Position numbers and translations under genes: made by a program. A DNA stretch of 64,000 bases from Motacilla alba alba. Lineage: Eukaryota > Chordata > Aves > Passeriformes > Motacillidae. Under the pieces are notes generated by a model. The model saw only the letters and a program-made list of their open reading frames with translations. It was not told where the DNA came from and ran no database searches. Below, one piece after another: positions 1-14,000 of this stretch. Position 1 is the first letter of the stretch, and the number at the start of each line of letters is the position of its first letter. The stretch spans positions 65,037,666 through 65,101,665 of the forward strand of contig NC_052018.1 of assembly GCF_015832195.1 (NCBI RefSeq), in the 5' to 3' direction.

Positions 1-3000
1 GAAAGTTTACAGGCAAATTATGTGTTGCTGGAGCTATTTTTTTCTACCCTGGTGTTGCAAGAGAAGAAAGAATATGCAGTACAGTCTCAACGTTTGCTTT
101 TTGTTCTTTTTAAAAATGAAACATCTTACCTTCCTCCTTTCCCCCTAGTCCTTAAAAAAGGCCCAACCCAAAACCTGCTGATAAAGATTATTCTTTGTAG
201 ATAAAGTCAGGAGCCAATACTCACAATGAGCTCCGGGGTTCTTCTGTGAGCTTAGTCACAAACTGGTGCTTCATGGCTTGCTTGGCTTTTTGCTTCTTGC
301 TAACAGGGATAAAAACTATGCTGGTTTCCGTGCTCAGATTTTAGATGCTTATTTTGTGTCTTTTGCTGTATGAATTAGTCTGAGTTTGAAAAAAAAGATC
401 GTTGCTTTCAAAAGGCTTTTTCTGTCCAGGAATACAAACCTTATCCCTCTTTTTGTTACTGTTTTGTTACAGGGTTTCATAGGTGTGCAAGTCTTGGGAG
501 GGGCGGTATCTACGATAGATACTCCCGATTGCCCAAAGGCTTAAGCAAAGGGATGTTTCTGTAACTTCGTTACATTCCAAGTGTCTTAATTGAAACCCAC
601 AGGCTAATTCCTTCTTTTATTTCTAAATTCCTTTGCTGAGAACCTAAATAACGAGGTGATGAAGGCAAATTTAAGTCTTCAAATGTGAGATGACCCTTGG
701 TAATGTGTGCTGGAGTGGTTGGGCAATTTCTGTACTTTATTTGCCAATCAAGTCTATGCTTCTCCAGGGCATTTTCATTTTAGTGCTGTTCTGCCAGCTG
801 TTTTGGGTGTGATAACTTCTGTCTTTGAAAAGCTAAATAATGCAGTTCTGTCATGCAAGCATGTAATGTGTTTTGGGGAAATAAGAAAGCTCTCTTTCAG
901 CATGAAACAGAGGTTGAGTGGAGGACAAACCGCAATCCAGTGAGGCTTTTGTTTTTACCTCTATTTTTAGATAATTTAGATTCCTTTTTGCTCTCCAACA
1001 TGATATTCACGATGTAAGCAGATTGGACTTGAACTGTGTTTTCAAGGTGCCCCAAACGAAGTTAAAGCACAGTGTTGTGGGTGGAGGAGGTATGTAAGGC
1101 TACAGAAGCTGCTGCTGGGGGCGACTGAGTGCCAGGACACAGCCCGGGCATCTGATCACAGGAGCTGGCTGTTCGAGCATACTCCTGTTGGGTGGACATA
1201 CATCATTTTGTGTAACAGAAGCAGGCATCCGGGATAGGAAGCTTTTCTTCTCTCTTTTGTCATCACAAGAGTTTAATTCTGTGTGTGTGCGTGTGTGTTT
1301 AGGTTTGTTTTTATTTCCTCTTAAAGGAACAAACTGTTCTGACGTTGTCCATTACTAGTCCATTAAGTGACTGGAGGGCAGGCAGAGAGAGGAAACAGTC
1401 AGTAGGTAATGAAGCAGAATTTGGCCCTGAGTCAGTCCTTGGCTTTTACTGTCAGGCTACAGCAGTGTGAAAGGAAACAAATGTTTTAGCAGCTTGGTGA
1501 ATTTGTTTCTCACTGGGCTGTAACTTGCTGACATTTTTAATGTCTTGTGTGAGAAGTTGACTGGCTGGATTACTGTGTGCTTTGCTGAATGATGATATTG
1601 TTTTTTTACTGAATGTGGCTAATTTGTTATCCGAATCATAATGTCAGCCTCGAGGGGTTAGCCTTACAAATTTGTAGGAATCTATAGAAAATTACTTTGA
1701 GGGATAAAACAACTTGTCAATGTTGCTATCCAAGCACCAGCATTTCAGTTTCTTTTTTTTTTTCCCAGGGGTTTATAGGAGAAAGGTTGACAAAACTGTA
1801 GCTGCAATAGCCAGTTACAAAAATCCTAGTTTCATAGGCTTTTATAAAGCAAACATTAGAGTAGAGTCTGACTGGCAAGGGTTGTCTGTGGATTTTATAA
1901 CTGACCAGGATGTTTTAGGAAGATGGGACTTGTGGGCGTTCTTTTTCCTTGCTTAAGAAATAGAAAGGATGCACTGCTCCTTAGGGCATAGTAGGGGTGC
2001 ATACAGTCATATTCTTTCGTTCACCAAAACTTTTATCAAGACTAAGTAGTTCATGATTATTGAAGATGTGGGTTGTGTTGGATGTTTTTCCTTCCCCTTC
2101 CTAGAAAACCCTCTCTTTTTTGAAAAGAGAGAAAAGTGGCTGCGTTTTCAGTAAGTGCCTTGCATGCTACTGCAGCACACCTAGCAGGAGCACTGCCACA
2201 AACTGGACTGTGGTGTTGGGGAGCAGCTGTAGGAGCAAGGCCTGCTGAAGGAGTCCTGGCAGGCTGGAGCTAGGGAATGCTGAGGAGAGCTGTCACCTCC
2301 TGCCATGCGTGTGCTCGGGAAGGGGCCGAACCCTCTAAGAGTGGGGTGTGTAGAGCTCCTACTGCACAGGATCTGTAAATGCAGGACCCTTTCCATAACT
2401 GTTGCTCTCCTTTTACAGTCATACAACTGGTTTTGGCCTCTCTGTTCTTTGCCTTTATCATGCTAAGGAGTAATAATCTAAAAGAATGTGATGCCTTGAA
2501 CTATGGTGTTACTCTTCATTCTCACAGATGCTGACGGAAGGAAAAAGGCAGATGGAGCCTTAGGAAAGCATCATGGTGCATAGGTGTGTAGTTGGGGGTG
2601 TTGGCACAAAAGGGGCAGACTGGTTAATGAATGATATTTAGAAAGAGAAATATGTTTAAATCTCACTATGTTCAATACAAATAGTGTTTGCAATTAAAGC
2701 TAATGGAAAACATTGCTCCAACAGTGGCAGTTGGACTAATCTAGTCCATTCCTGTGTCTTAGAAGGAAAAAAAGAAAACAGACTTGTAGGGGGAAAATGG
2801 ATGAAATGTATTCTTTTTTAGAATTTTTTTTTGAGTTTCATCTTGTCTGCCAGGCTCCTGTGAGATGGATACTTAGGATCTACCAGGAAGTCACTTGGTT
2901 CTATCTGTCTTTGATGGTCAGGAGCTGTATGCCACTGAGGGGAAAAGACAGGGTTAACAAGGTGTCTTGGGTAATTATACTCCCCTGAAACAGCGCCTTG

Positions 3001-5030
3001 AGTTTCAACATTCTGAGCATGGCATGCTATAGCTATCTTGAAGCTTGCTCAGAAAAATCTTTTCAGTCATTGGGCTGTCTTTGATGTTTGGTTGAGCTTG
3101 AGGTGTGACTCGAGAGCAGGGTCTGTTTTATGAGTCAGCTTTAGCTGCCAAAGAGGAGAGGCATGGAAGGGTGAAACAATGGCTCCTGGCTGACATGCAC
3201 CCTTGTGTCCTAAGCAGGTTTTTCAGCTGTAGCCTAAAGGAAACCCAGAATTAAGGTCTTAATTTAGATGGATATGAACAACTTCATACAGTTTAAGTTT
3301 TTCAACTGTCATGACACTTCATTTCTTATTTATGTGACTTCTTGTATTTGGACTGAGCTGTAGCCACTGTTCTTTCCTGTTAGGTAAAACATACCTGCAT
3401 GTAACAGCTTTTTGGCTAGATATATTGGGTGTGAATACATGGGTAGTGTCAGCTTCTGTGTTAGGCCAGAAATGAGAAATGTTGAGGTTAGCTATACAAG
3501 AAATCTTCTGGTTCTATTTTGTAGTCTTTGAATTTATTTTTTTTAATATCTGGATTTTATAGATGAAACTTTATTGTACAACAGTCTCAATTGGTGCTGA
3601 GGTATATGATCTTGTAAGTGGTGCTTTTTAATAATAATCTGATATTGCTTCAGACTGCATACATTTTCATGATTGCGTGAAGTAGAAAATTTAAGTTGCA
3701 ATCAGGCTTTTTCTATGGCTTCATTCCAAGTGCAGGGATAGTTAGTCTGAAAACCATCGTGGTTTGCTGCTTTGTGGATGGATTCTGGAAAAATTGATGC
3801 TAGCTGCCACCAAGACGTTCTGCAAGAGAGCATTCTAGACAGCAGGATGTTGTGGTTGCCTGAAGGGTATCTGAGGATTGGTCTGCCAAGAAGCTGGTGG
3901 AGTCTTGAAGGGCTCTTGGAGACTCCTGATCTGGGCTGCAGCTGTCTAACACTTTGCCTGGTGTAAGGCACTGACTGCCCTGGCTGTGGTTTGTGCAGGG
4001 ATTTGGAGGTTGAAGCCTTTGACAGGCTGCATGGATGTGTTTTCTTGTCTGTGGCAAGCAGATCTGTAAATCCATACTGGGTGAACCTCTCTTGCCTAGT
4101 CTGGTTGTCAGCAGCTATTTCACTGTCATTTAAGTACAGGTGATGAAGCACAGGCTCATCTTTAGCAGTACTCGGTGCAATTTACCCAAGATGTGTCCTG
4201 TGATACAGGCAGCACTGTCTGTCCTGTGCTGGAAGTGACTCACCCTGGTTTGGTGGGACAGGCTTTGTAAAATTGCAGGTGACTCCTAAATGGCTTCCTT
4301 AGGCATCCTGGGAAAGCTGTCTTCTCTCTGCCCAGCTGGAGGCCACTGCTCCTCCCTCTGCTCTGTCCTACAGGCACTGGCCTGCCCTTCTTCCTTGTCC
4401 TGCTGGGTCCTTCTGGCTGTCTCATGGACCCTAGGTGGTGGTCCTTTGGTGTCACACCAGTAGAGCATCTGAAGGGAAGGGCTGCTGAGCCCTTCCCATG
4501 CCTTAGCTGAACTTGTCTGTGACTGATCACTAACACTCTTCTGAATCCAGGTGCAAAAGCAGGCTGAGGGTGGGTAAGGCTGCCAGTGCTTCAAGGGTTG
4601 TCCCAGCAGCTTTGCTACCACAGAGGCTATTATCTGCATCAGAAACTTGAGTAAGGGCCTCAGCACCTTTTGGAGTAATGCATTCAGGCAAAAAGGTGTT
4701 GACAAAGTCTGTTAATTAAAAGCCCATGGTTTCATAGGTTGTTTTTCACCAGATGGGAAGCTTGTGAATTTTATGCATCAGAAACCCGCTTGGGAGGTGC
4801 TGTGAGACTAATTCTGATGCAAAGGAGCTGCTGTGGTTGCTAGCAAAGGCAAAGCATTTGTGTGCCTCTGCAAGTACTAAAGTGTTGTGGATGGTTGCAC
4901 AGCTTTATTGACAGATAAGGCAAAAAGTTCTCCCACCTCTCAGGACAGTGTCTAATGTGATCTGTATTGAACAATCTAGGATTAAGAAGAATGCAATTTC
5001 ACTCACTGTTCTCTTGTTCTCTCTCTCCAG
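1..5030 (+). other. UTRN intron, 3' part
   Basis: Noncoding. The upstream exon is outside the window. I see no CR1 piece, no convincing exon and no CpG-rich promoter. A GC-richer block at about 3700-4710 has overlapping antisense ORFs of 149, 139, 98 and 91 codons that I could not identify. An 8-9 bp hairpin of CTCTCTTTT with AAAAGAGAG lies near 2111-2132. A short (GT)n lies near 1278. Confidence 0.85.
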
Positions 5031-5092
5031 ATGAACACAATGATGTACAGAAAAAAACCTTTACAAAATGGATAAATGCTCGGTTTTCCAAG
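5031..5092 (+). CDS. UTRN: UTRN exon, start of CH1 (dystrophin exon 2 equivalent)
   Basis: 62 bp, residues 1-21. The acceptor is ctctctccag and the donor gtaatg. The first codon is split (G from the upstream exon, then AT), and the exon ends on a codon boundary. It encodes [20 protein letters not shown], which includes the first actin-binding helix of CH1. The length equals dystrophin exon 2. The preceding exon, with about 26 N-terminal residues of the A isoform, is not in the window, so this could also be the first shared exon after an alternative first exon. Confidence 0.96.
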
Positions 5093-8000
5093 GTAATGTT
5101 GGTTTGGATGTACTGCTTGTGATGTTTGTTTGGTTCACTGCTTAGAATAATTTTGGTTAAATATGCTTTGCTTTTACTCTTGTTGAATACTCCTAGTGAA
5201 ATGTGAGTGTGTAGTGAAAACAGATAAAATTGCGTTTGTTTCCTCAATTTCCTTGTGCACGTAAACATTTGATACTATATTTTAAGAAAAAATAAAAGAT
5301 TCCATTTGTTAATATTTTAGAATAGTTATTTGCTTGAGCATGTCTGTTTGGTTTTGTTTAGTTTTGGTTTAGTTTATTTATATGTGCAGTTTTCAGAGTG
5401 CATTGCAGCAGATTTTGAACCTTCATCACTGTGTTTACTCTGTTGCCGAGTCAGCTTTACTCACTCTGCAAACCTCTAGTTGAAGCCACCTGGTGTTGCT
5501 ACTCGAGCCTTGACTGAAATTTTATATAATTACTTGCTCATTTTGAATTTTCCTTGGCTCTTATGCTGTAGAGATCTCACTTTAATTCTCTTTACTGGCT
5601 TGAAACTTATTGAGGATCTTTCATGGTTTGGGATGATAAAGGAAGTGACGTTTGCTTTGGAATGCTATTTAAAGCCTGCTTTTTACACTGTTCTACTGAT
5701 ATGGAAAAATGACACTTTGCCCAGGAATATGAGTGTCCGTGGAAAGTTTTCCTGCTTCATAGTTTGAATGTCTGAAAGAACCTGGAATATTATCAGGGAA
5801 AGCTCATGTTCTTTTCTGCCTAGCATGGTGCTTCAAGTGGGGTAACTACTCTTTTGTATGCTCTTATTGAAAAGTGGCATACGTGTGAAATCCTGAAAGC
5901 AGATATAAAGAGAGGGAGTGTGTGTGGTTTGGTGGTGGTGGTTTTTTTTTTTTTTTTTTTTTTTAAATAAAGCTGCAACAGTGCTTTAGCAATGAGTGGC
6001 TGCCTCTGGAGTGCTGCCCTTCCGAAGTTCTTGATCAGTAATGTAAGGAATTTTTACCTTCCTTTCCTTCCTGTGCAATGGGACACTGGGCAATGCAAGG
6101 CTTGTGGCCTTGGTTGAATCATCTTGGCTTGGGCTTCTTTTGGTTGAAAGCTGATACCCTGCGCTCTTCATCCAATGCATTCTTGGCTAGTTTGCTCTTC
6201 AGAGGAGGAATGTGTGTGGGTAACTGGTTGCTCTACGCTCTCAGCTTTGACTGCTGCTCGGAGGAGTGGTGGTTCTACAGGAGGAGCATTAGGCAGGGCA
6301 GGATCATGTAGGGAAAGAAAATGTGGTGGGAAAGAAAGGACTGATTGTAGTAATGTAGCTGGCATAGAGATGACAGGAACATGGAAATGATACTGAGAAT
6401 GAATGACAGTCATACTGAGAATGTGCCAGGTGACTCATCTGTGAGTGCTGTAGGCATTGTGTTGGAGAAGATAAAATTGTTTTCAGTAATTTCTGTTTGT
6501 AGTCACATGGATGTATCTTATACAGGGTATTTCCTTCTATATTGTGTAATCAGGCAGATCCTGCTAAGCTCCTGGATTTCCCAGGCACAGGGTAAGGTCA
6601 GATACTCACAGGATTTGAAGTAACTGTAGCTTTGTAACTCTCTAACTTCATGGCCCATTAAACACCTGAAGCTATGATAGCTTTAACGACTAAAGAGACT
6701 CCTGTAAAAGGACATACTCCCAACTGCTGCATGTCCAATTCAAACTTGAGCGTGGCTATTTTGGCATGAGTAGACACAGATTTATTAAGACTGGCATGCT
6801 CAAATTGCAAGGAAAATGATGGTGTTAAGTAGAAATGACCTCATGTAAGAAAGTCTAGTTTCAACTGTACCTTAAAAATAGAAAGGGACTGATTTCAGTC
6901 CTGTTGTGTCAAAGTTTTTTATGTACCAAGTCATTTGGATTGTTTAAAATTCCTTTTCTGTCAACTAGATTGATTTAGCTGCTTAGTAGGGTAGAGAGAT
7001 TTTAGAGGTTAGTTAAATGTAATCCGACTTACATTGCAGAAAACAAAATGGTAACTTAGGTATTTTGTGTGCAATTGCAGATTTCATTCCAAAAATTTTA
7101 CTTCTCCTTCCATGCTAATTATATTGTACTTGCCCTTCATTTAATCAAATAAAAAGTAATCGGCTGAGCTTTTATCAACTAGCTTAGCACACAAAAATTG
7201 TAAAATTGCATAATGCTGAGTTTGATTTAAGTCAATTCAATAAGGTTTTACAAAGGATCTAGAGAGAGAGCAGAGTCTTTCCCTTCTCCCATCAGAGAAT
7301 AGGCAGGTGAGTAAAACACTTCAGGTATCTCAAGTGTGCTGTGAGGTGCTTGCTTCAGGACCCTGATGGGTGAGATAAGAGTTCTTGGTGTAATTCCCAC
7401 TACAGTAACTTGGTTTTGTGCTCTTGGCTTAAACTCTGCTAGAACAATGCCTTTTATTTGTGTGTGATGTTTGAAAATCAAGGCACAAAACATTTTAAGT
7501 GGATTGTTTTAAGGTCAGTAAATGTACTCTGCCAAGACTCAATGCTCTCTTAGACATACTTTAGGAGAGCTGTACACACTACAGCTCACAACCCTGTGAT
7601 GGCTGTGTAGTTAGGATATTTTGTTAAAATTAGAGGGAATAAAAATTGTTAGAGAAGTAGTCTGTTACCAAGCTTTAACCAATAGGGAAGTTTATGCTCA
7701 AATACTGAGGCAGAGCATTTCAGCATATGTTTATAAAGCCGTGTAATGTTTTTACTTACTGTATTTTTTTTCCATTGCTCTGTCCAGTCTAATTTCGAGA
7801 GTCTGATTAGCTGTTTTCCTGTGGTATAGCCTTACCAATTAAAGCATCTAGTTGTATGGATAGCTGATATATGTTCTTTACACTATGTAGGATTGTTTTC
7901 TATCATTTTATCCCTTTCTATGTTAATCTTCATTAATACCTACCAGAATGTTGTTTTCAGAACACCTTTCTGCAATGCAGAAGTGCTATCTTGTCACAGT

Positions 8001-11000
8001 GGCTTTTAGCCCCTGCAAATAAAGGTAAACATCAGAACTGGCTACTAATTTTGAGTGCCCAAACTCAGAGACTTTAGCTAAATTGTCCCAGAGGATTTAA
8101 CATTTCTTTGACATTTCTTGATATAAAACAGAGCTCTTGATGCTTATGTCAGAATTCAGAGGGTTCATCTCTTCTGCAAACTCAGTCAAACCATCCAAAA
8201 ATATCTAGTTGGTTTTCAGATGGAGCTTGATTAGCCTAGAAAAGGGACTTGAAGATGATTATGCCTGTGTCAGCAAGGACTGGCTTTAGTGATCTAAGGA
8301 AGTCTCTTAATCTGGTGCACAATTAGTACTTGCATGAAAAATTGTGTTTTAAATGATTCTGATAAGTTACAGGGGAACTTCTGGCTAACAGCACTTGAAT
8401 TCAATTCTGGAGGATAATGTTGTGCTCCAGTACCCCTGTGTTATTTGTTTCACACAGGTAAAGAGAAAGTGAACAAAGGTTTTGTAATCAATTCTAGTTT
8501 GTCCAAATATCTGAATAGCTTCAATCTTTATTTACTTAGATGTTTTATCAGCAGGCCTGGGATTTTTAACTGCATCTTGCAGATCTCTGATGCTTCAGCT
8601 TATAATTACAGTGCAAAGTAGTTGGATACTCACATTTGAAACTCCAGAAGGTTTCTAGAAACTTGATAAGCATGTTAAGGAATTCAGGAGTCTTGTGTCC
8701 CACTTTAGAACCCTGCAAGTACAGTTCTTTCTGTCCTGTTTTCTTTCTTTACTCCTACTCTCTGACCCTGTTTTTGGTTGATATGTTTGTTTGTTTTTTT
8801 CCCTTCACTTACTATTACACCCTCTCATGTCAGAAGCCTTGCCTGCCTGGCAAATCCTTGCCACTCTGGAGTTTGGCTGCCCTGTCTATTTCATATCTCC
8901 TTTTGCCTTTGTCACTATACTTTTTTTCCTATCAAGACCCAGTTTTTCTTTTTAAAGCTCCAGATCTGCTCCATCTGCTCCTCATTTCCCCTTTCCTGCC
9001 TTTACAGGATTTGATGCTTGTGTGGTCAGTCCTATTTTTGCATCTCCCTTTGTCTCAGTGGTACCAACCTTGCCCTCCCTTTACCTTCTTGCAGGATTCA
9101 GTCTTCGCTGGCTTTAGTTTTCTCATTTTCCAAGGTGGTACTTGTCCAAGTTTGCTTTCAGATTGGTTCCTCTCCTCCTCTGCTCTTTCTGAGCTTGGCA
9201 GGCGGAACACAGAGTCAGCACAAGAAACATGATTCCCTAACTTAATTTAGACCCATGGAGTCGGGTCTGTCCCAGCCTGTCGGAACTTAGTGCTGTTACT
9301 CACTCACTAGAGGAAGCTTACAGATCCAGCACTGGCAAACTGAAGCAGTGTCTTTTTACCGAAACCTTGTTTCTTCGCTGTGTTTGGGAAATTTTCCCAC
9401 AGGGATGGCAAAAAAAGAAGCTTTATTGCTAGGAAGGTTGTGCTCTGCAAAAAGAGCATAAAAGCCCAGAGATTTGTGATATTCAGTGAAAATGACACTA
9501 GATTTCCCTGCCCCTCAGTTATAAGTCTTGGATATGGCAGGCTGTTGAATGGAGTCAGTTGGGGCATTGTTCCAAGGTGTCAGGAATGGCATTCAGAGCC
9601 CTTGCATGCCTCTGTGCTGGGCCTCCCTTTCCTTTCCATCATATGTTCCCATTGCTTTCCAATACAAGCTCAATTTCCTTTTTTTTTTTTTTTTTTTTTA
9701 TGTGCAGAAGCCTTATACAGTCTTACTTGTGCATTTGCAGTGTTCTTGCTGCATGTATTTGTGATTCTGCTCCTTCAGGTCCTGTGCTAGTGTCCTGACA
9801 TCTGCATCGGCCAGCATTGACAGGGCTTGGAGCCATGCCAGGATCTGCCAGTGTGAATAAAGCCAGACATCCCACACTTTTACAGCATCTTAAGCTCTTT
9901 TTCCTGCTCTATGGTCTTCCAAAAATACGTTTGACTTTAGGGTTAGAGTAAAGAAGAGGAGGAGGTGCAGCTTGGGAGCAGAATGCACCCTTCAGGGCTG
10001 AGCTCCAAGTTAGTCTTAGAGGAGGCAAGTGCTCAGTGTGGGGCTCCTGTGCATTTCCTCTCCTGGGCTCTGATGTGTCCCCTCCCATGGAAGGACACCA
10101 AGTGAAGATGAGAGTAGACAGGCCAATAGGAGAACTGATGAGTTGTAGGTGGAGCTCTTTGGGGTGTTGTGGCTTTATATGCATCTTAAAATTGAAATAG
10201 TTAATTCCTCATTATACTGGGCATTAATTAATTTGGTAACTGCAAAGTCTTCTTTTGGCTTTTTGTGTGATGTGCTGAATAGATGTTTTCCTCCATTTCT
10301 GCTCCTTAATTTTCTTTCCTCTAAGGGTTGTTTTGTTATAGTGGTAAATGTCAGGTCCTGTACTTCTGAAGACATTTTGCAGCTCCATTGCTGACCCTTA
10401 GCAACTGTGATAAATCTTTTTAAAGGCAAAATTATACCTATTCATGATAATTAATTTCGCATGACCCAAGATACCTGAGGTCAAAGACATTTCAGAAGTG
10501 GTTTTTTTGGGGAGGAAGGAGAATTACGGAGTTCAGTGTATTAGTCATGCAAGAAAAGAGATCAAAAAGATTGATTAGGCAATTTTGTCTGTCCAAGCTG
10601 ACATCACATAAGATGGTGTCTAGTCCTTTTTGCAGTGTAGTTTTTGTGGTACAAACAAGGAAATACTTGATGACTGGTGAAATATTCTACAATCTAATTG
10701 CTTCTGATATTTTTTAATGCTGAATTAAACTGTAAATTGTAACTTCACTCAAAGACAGCCAAAGCTTAAAAAGCAACAGCCTTGGTAGAAAAGAGGAATA
10801 ATCTGGGTGGAAAAGAATTAGCATTTGCATGAGCTGGCCTTAAAAAGGTCAATTTTTAGTCTACTTTTTTCTTAGTCTCTTTTTATAAGAAGACCAAATA
10901 AGCCTTTCTAGGCCTAGCATGTGTATTAGCCAAGAAACACGAAAGTAAATTTTTCTTCTCTGATAGGTTGTGAGTTATGGTAAGGACGACTACGTTCTAG

Positions 11001-14000
11001 CATAAAAGCAATAATATGTAGCAGTTTGTGGTCTCTCCCAGATATAGCCACAGCAAAAAAATTGTCAGTTTTCTGCCTTCCTTTCAATTTCTGCTGCTTT
11101 CTGCTCTAAGAACAAGGTGTGGGCAGCATCTCCCCTTCTGGACTTGAAAGTTTGGTATAGTAATATGGGCTGTAAGTACTGCTGACTTGGTTAATGCTCT
11201 GGGTTTGGGTCTGATTCTTGGGCTTGGTTATCATCCCAGTTGTTGGAGGGTTTGTAGGACTTTCTCAAGCACTAGAGCTGAACCTGGTAGAGGCAGCAAA
11301 GCAAATCTGTTCCTTTACCTGTTAGCTGCTAGTGAGAACAATCAACCTGGTTAACAGGATTTTTTTTATTTTTTTAAGGGTCCAGTTAAGTTATGTGGTT
11401 TGAAAAACTATTATTAAAAGGATAAACTTTCAGTCTTACAAGAGAAATAACTGACAGTGGTAAGCAGGGTCCCAACTGCCCCTGCTGGTACTGTTACGTA
11501 ATGAGGCTTGATTGCAAGCTGAGGTTAGTACTGTTACATTAAACATGTTATTGTAAGGTAGGCTTATGTAAATGCATTGATAAATACACTGGAGAGAGAA
11601 AGACCTACAGAGTTACTGATACCTTGCTGTGCTGTTTGCACTGATAGATGTGCCTCTACCAGGCTCAGCTCTAGTGCTTGAGAAAGTCCTCCTTCGCTTA
11701 TGTTGTCAGTCGATTATTTTAGGTGGTAGGTGAATTGAACTATCTTTAGCTGTTCAGCTTTGCTGCTTCTCAAACTCATGTCTGTCATCTAGTAGAATCA
11801 AAATTTCCAGCATATCTCAGTGATGAATATTAGTTCCCCCTGCCACCCCCTGTTAATCGGGGGTTTTAAATTGCTGTTTAGTTGCTTGTAACTATTTTAT
11901 TTTTGAGCACCAGTAGTTAAAAATAATTTGGTCTGTAAGATGTCTTCCTCTTATAATGACTTTTTATTTATTTGCTTTACTTGGTATTTGAAATCATAGT
12001 TTTGGTACTAGTGTCATGTTGAGATGCCACAACTCCTTGGCAATATTCAGCCTGGAGTAGAATATACTCAGTGAAAATATATCTGTCACAGTATAGCTAG
12101 TATTTGTGTGTGATGTCCTGTATCTCCTGCATGTTAATGGAAGGAGAATGGAAAAAAGTACCACATTTTAATAAAAATACTTCTGTAAACATTGTCTATG
12201 GTCTTAAATTAGAAACTGGCGAGATTATTTGTTTACATAGTTGTTTACTTTGTGCAATGACCTTTTTGCTTTCTGATTCCTTTCCCACATTGAGTTCCCA
12301 TGTGCTGGCCTTATAACATAGCAGCACTTGACATGTTTTTTACTTGGTCTTGGTCATAATAAAGTGTAGTTCTTGCTCCTGTGTTGTTTGAGTTTAAACT
12401 GGTTACCATGAGTTCCCTGGGAAGGTACTTGAACATTATGAATGGTTCATGCTGTCATTTAAGAGCCCAACCTCTCCAATACTTGCCCCTTCTCAAAGGA
12501 AATGGGTCTTTACAGTTCTACTAGTACTTTCACCTATATATTGAGCATCTTATTAGATGTTAAAAATTGTCATATATTGATTAAAAAGAATTAATTAAAA
12601 CAACTCTTAACTTCATAAAAGTGACATTAGGAGATAGAAGAATCTGATGGAAAATCAGTATGTACAGCTTTCTGTGTCTTTTCAGATTGTTTTGGTGTTC
12701 CTGAAGTGGCAGAAAATGTAAATGGCAACCAGGGCTTTTCCCAGCCCTGCTCTGAGCAGCTGGAACTTGTTTGCTGCATTCCCCTAGTGGTGAAGGTCAT
12801 TTGTATGGTTTAATGAAATGTGTTGCTTTCCTGGTAACAGCCAGCATGCATTAACTGTGAAACTGAGAGGGTCTTTCACCCTGGTTTTAATGTTGTGACT
12901 GCAAGGTCTAAATCAGTATCACTGAGGAGGATGTGAAGTAGAGGTGGCTTATCTCTTATTCTCCAATCTCCTTGGTGTTCATTAATTGAAAAAGTTAATT
13001 TTAATAATGTAGCTTCAATAATTATTGATTTAAAGCACAGGTAAATTGTCTGCTACAGATAATTGGTATGAGAAAATTCCATGTTTCTAGTTAAACAACT
13101 AGGTAAACATTTAAACTTCTTTAATGATTGCCTTTCCATATAATTTCATGTTCAAGAATAAAGAACTTAAGTAGTGATGATAAAATGATAAACAATAGCT
13201 GGTGTTTGAAAAAAGGAGGTTTTGTCCTACTGAGAATTTGTGACTCTTTTTTTCTCTAACTTGGCTCAGTTTGATACAGTTCCCCATTGGTAAGAAAGGG
13301 ACAATTAAGAATATTCTACTGTAGAACATACTCAAGAATGATCACTGCCTTGTAGCTGTGGTGGCTTTAGTAGAACAAACTGAAAGTGTTGATGGCTGGG
13401 CTTTCGACTGTCAGCAGCATTGGATGACTTAAAAAAATCTGATCTGGATTTTGTTTATATCTTCTTCCACTTCCTGGGAATGCTTTCTGGCAAAGAGAAT
13501 GATTTCTGCACAGTCATGTTGGCTGGCCTGGATGACCCTTCGTTGTGAGTAATTCTAGATGCACACAAGGAAGTGTGAGTCACCCTCTTAAACCTGATCC
13601 AGGTAGAGGGACTTGAAAGATGGCCAAAGGGGCATATGAGGGCAGCTGGTGTGAGGAGAACACTGTGTGTGGTATCTCCTTCCCAAATAGTGCTGGTATC
13701 TTGCTGGAAAGTGTAAAACTGATGCCTGAGATGCCTGGTCTTGTGAACGTGTGGTAGCATCTAGTCTCCAGCTCAGAGATCATTAATAAACTGCTGCTTC
13801 CTCATGAGGTAAATCAGCAGAAAAAAGTGGTTTCTGCTGTGGATAACTAGAAAAAGTTCTTTGTCTCTTTGTCTCCTTTACTTGTGTTCACACAAAGGCT
13901 GGCACCAAAATGTTTGTTGGAATAAATGTAACGCGATGGATTGGATCTGGTTCTGAGCCTTGTGTATGTGCCTAGTGGTGCATAACAAATGTTGTCACCA

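Noticed and set aside
3702..4151. Antisense ORF of 149 codons as a gene
   Set aside because: No recognisable domain, and overlapping open frames in the same DNA fit GC composition. Kept only as a low-interest finding.
8636..9232. Sense ORF of 198 codons as a membrane protein
   Set aside because: The hydrophobic translation comes from a pyrimidine-rich intron stretch. There is no known family and no splice context.
11256..11690. Terminal inverted repeats of a DNA transposon
   Set aside because: No target-site duplication and no known terminal motif at either end. Described as an inverted repeat only.
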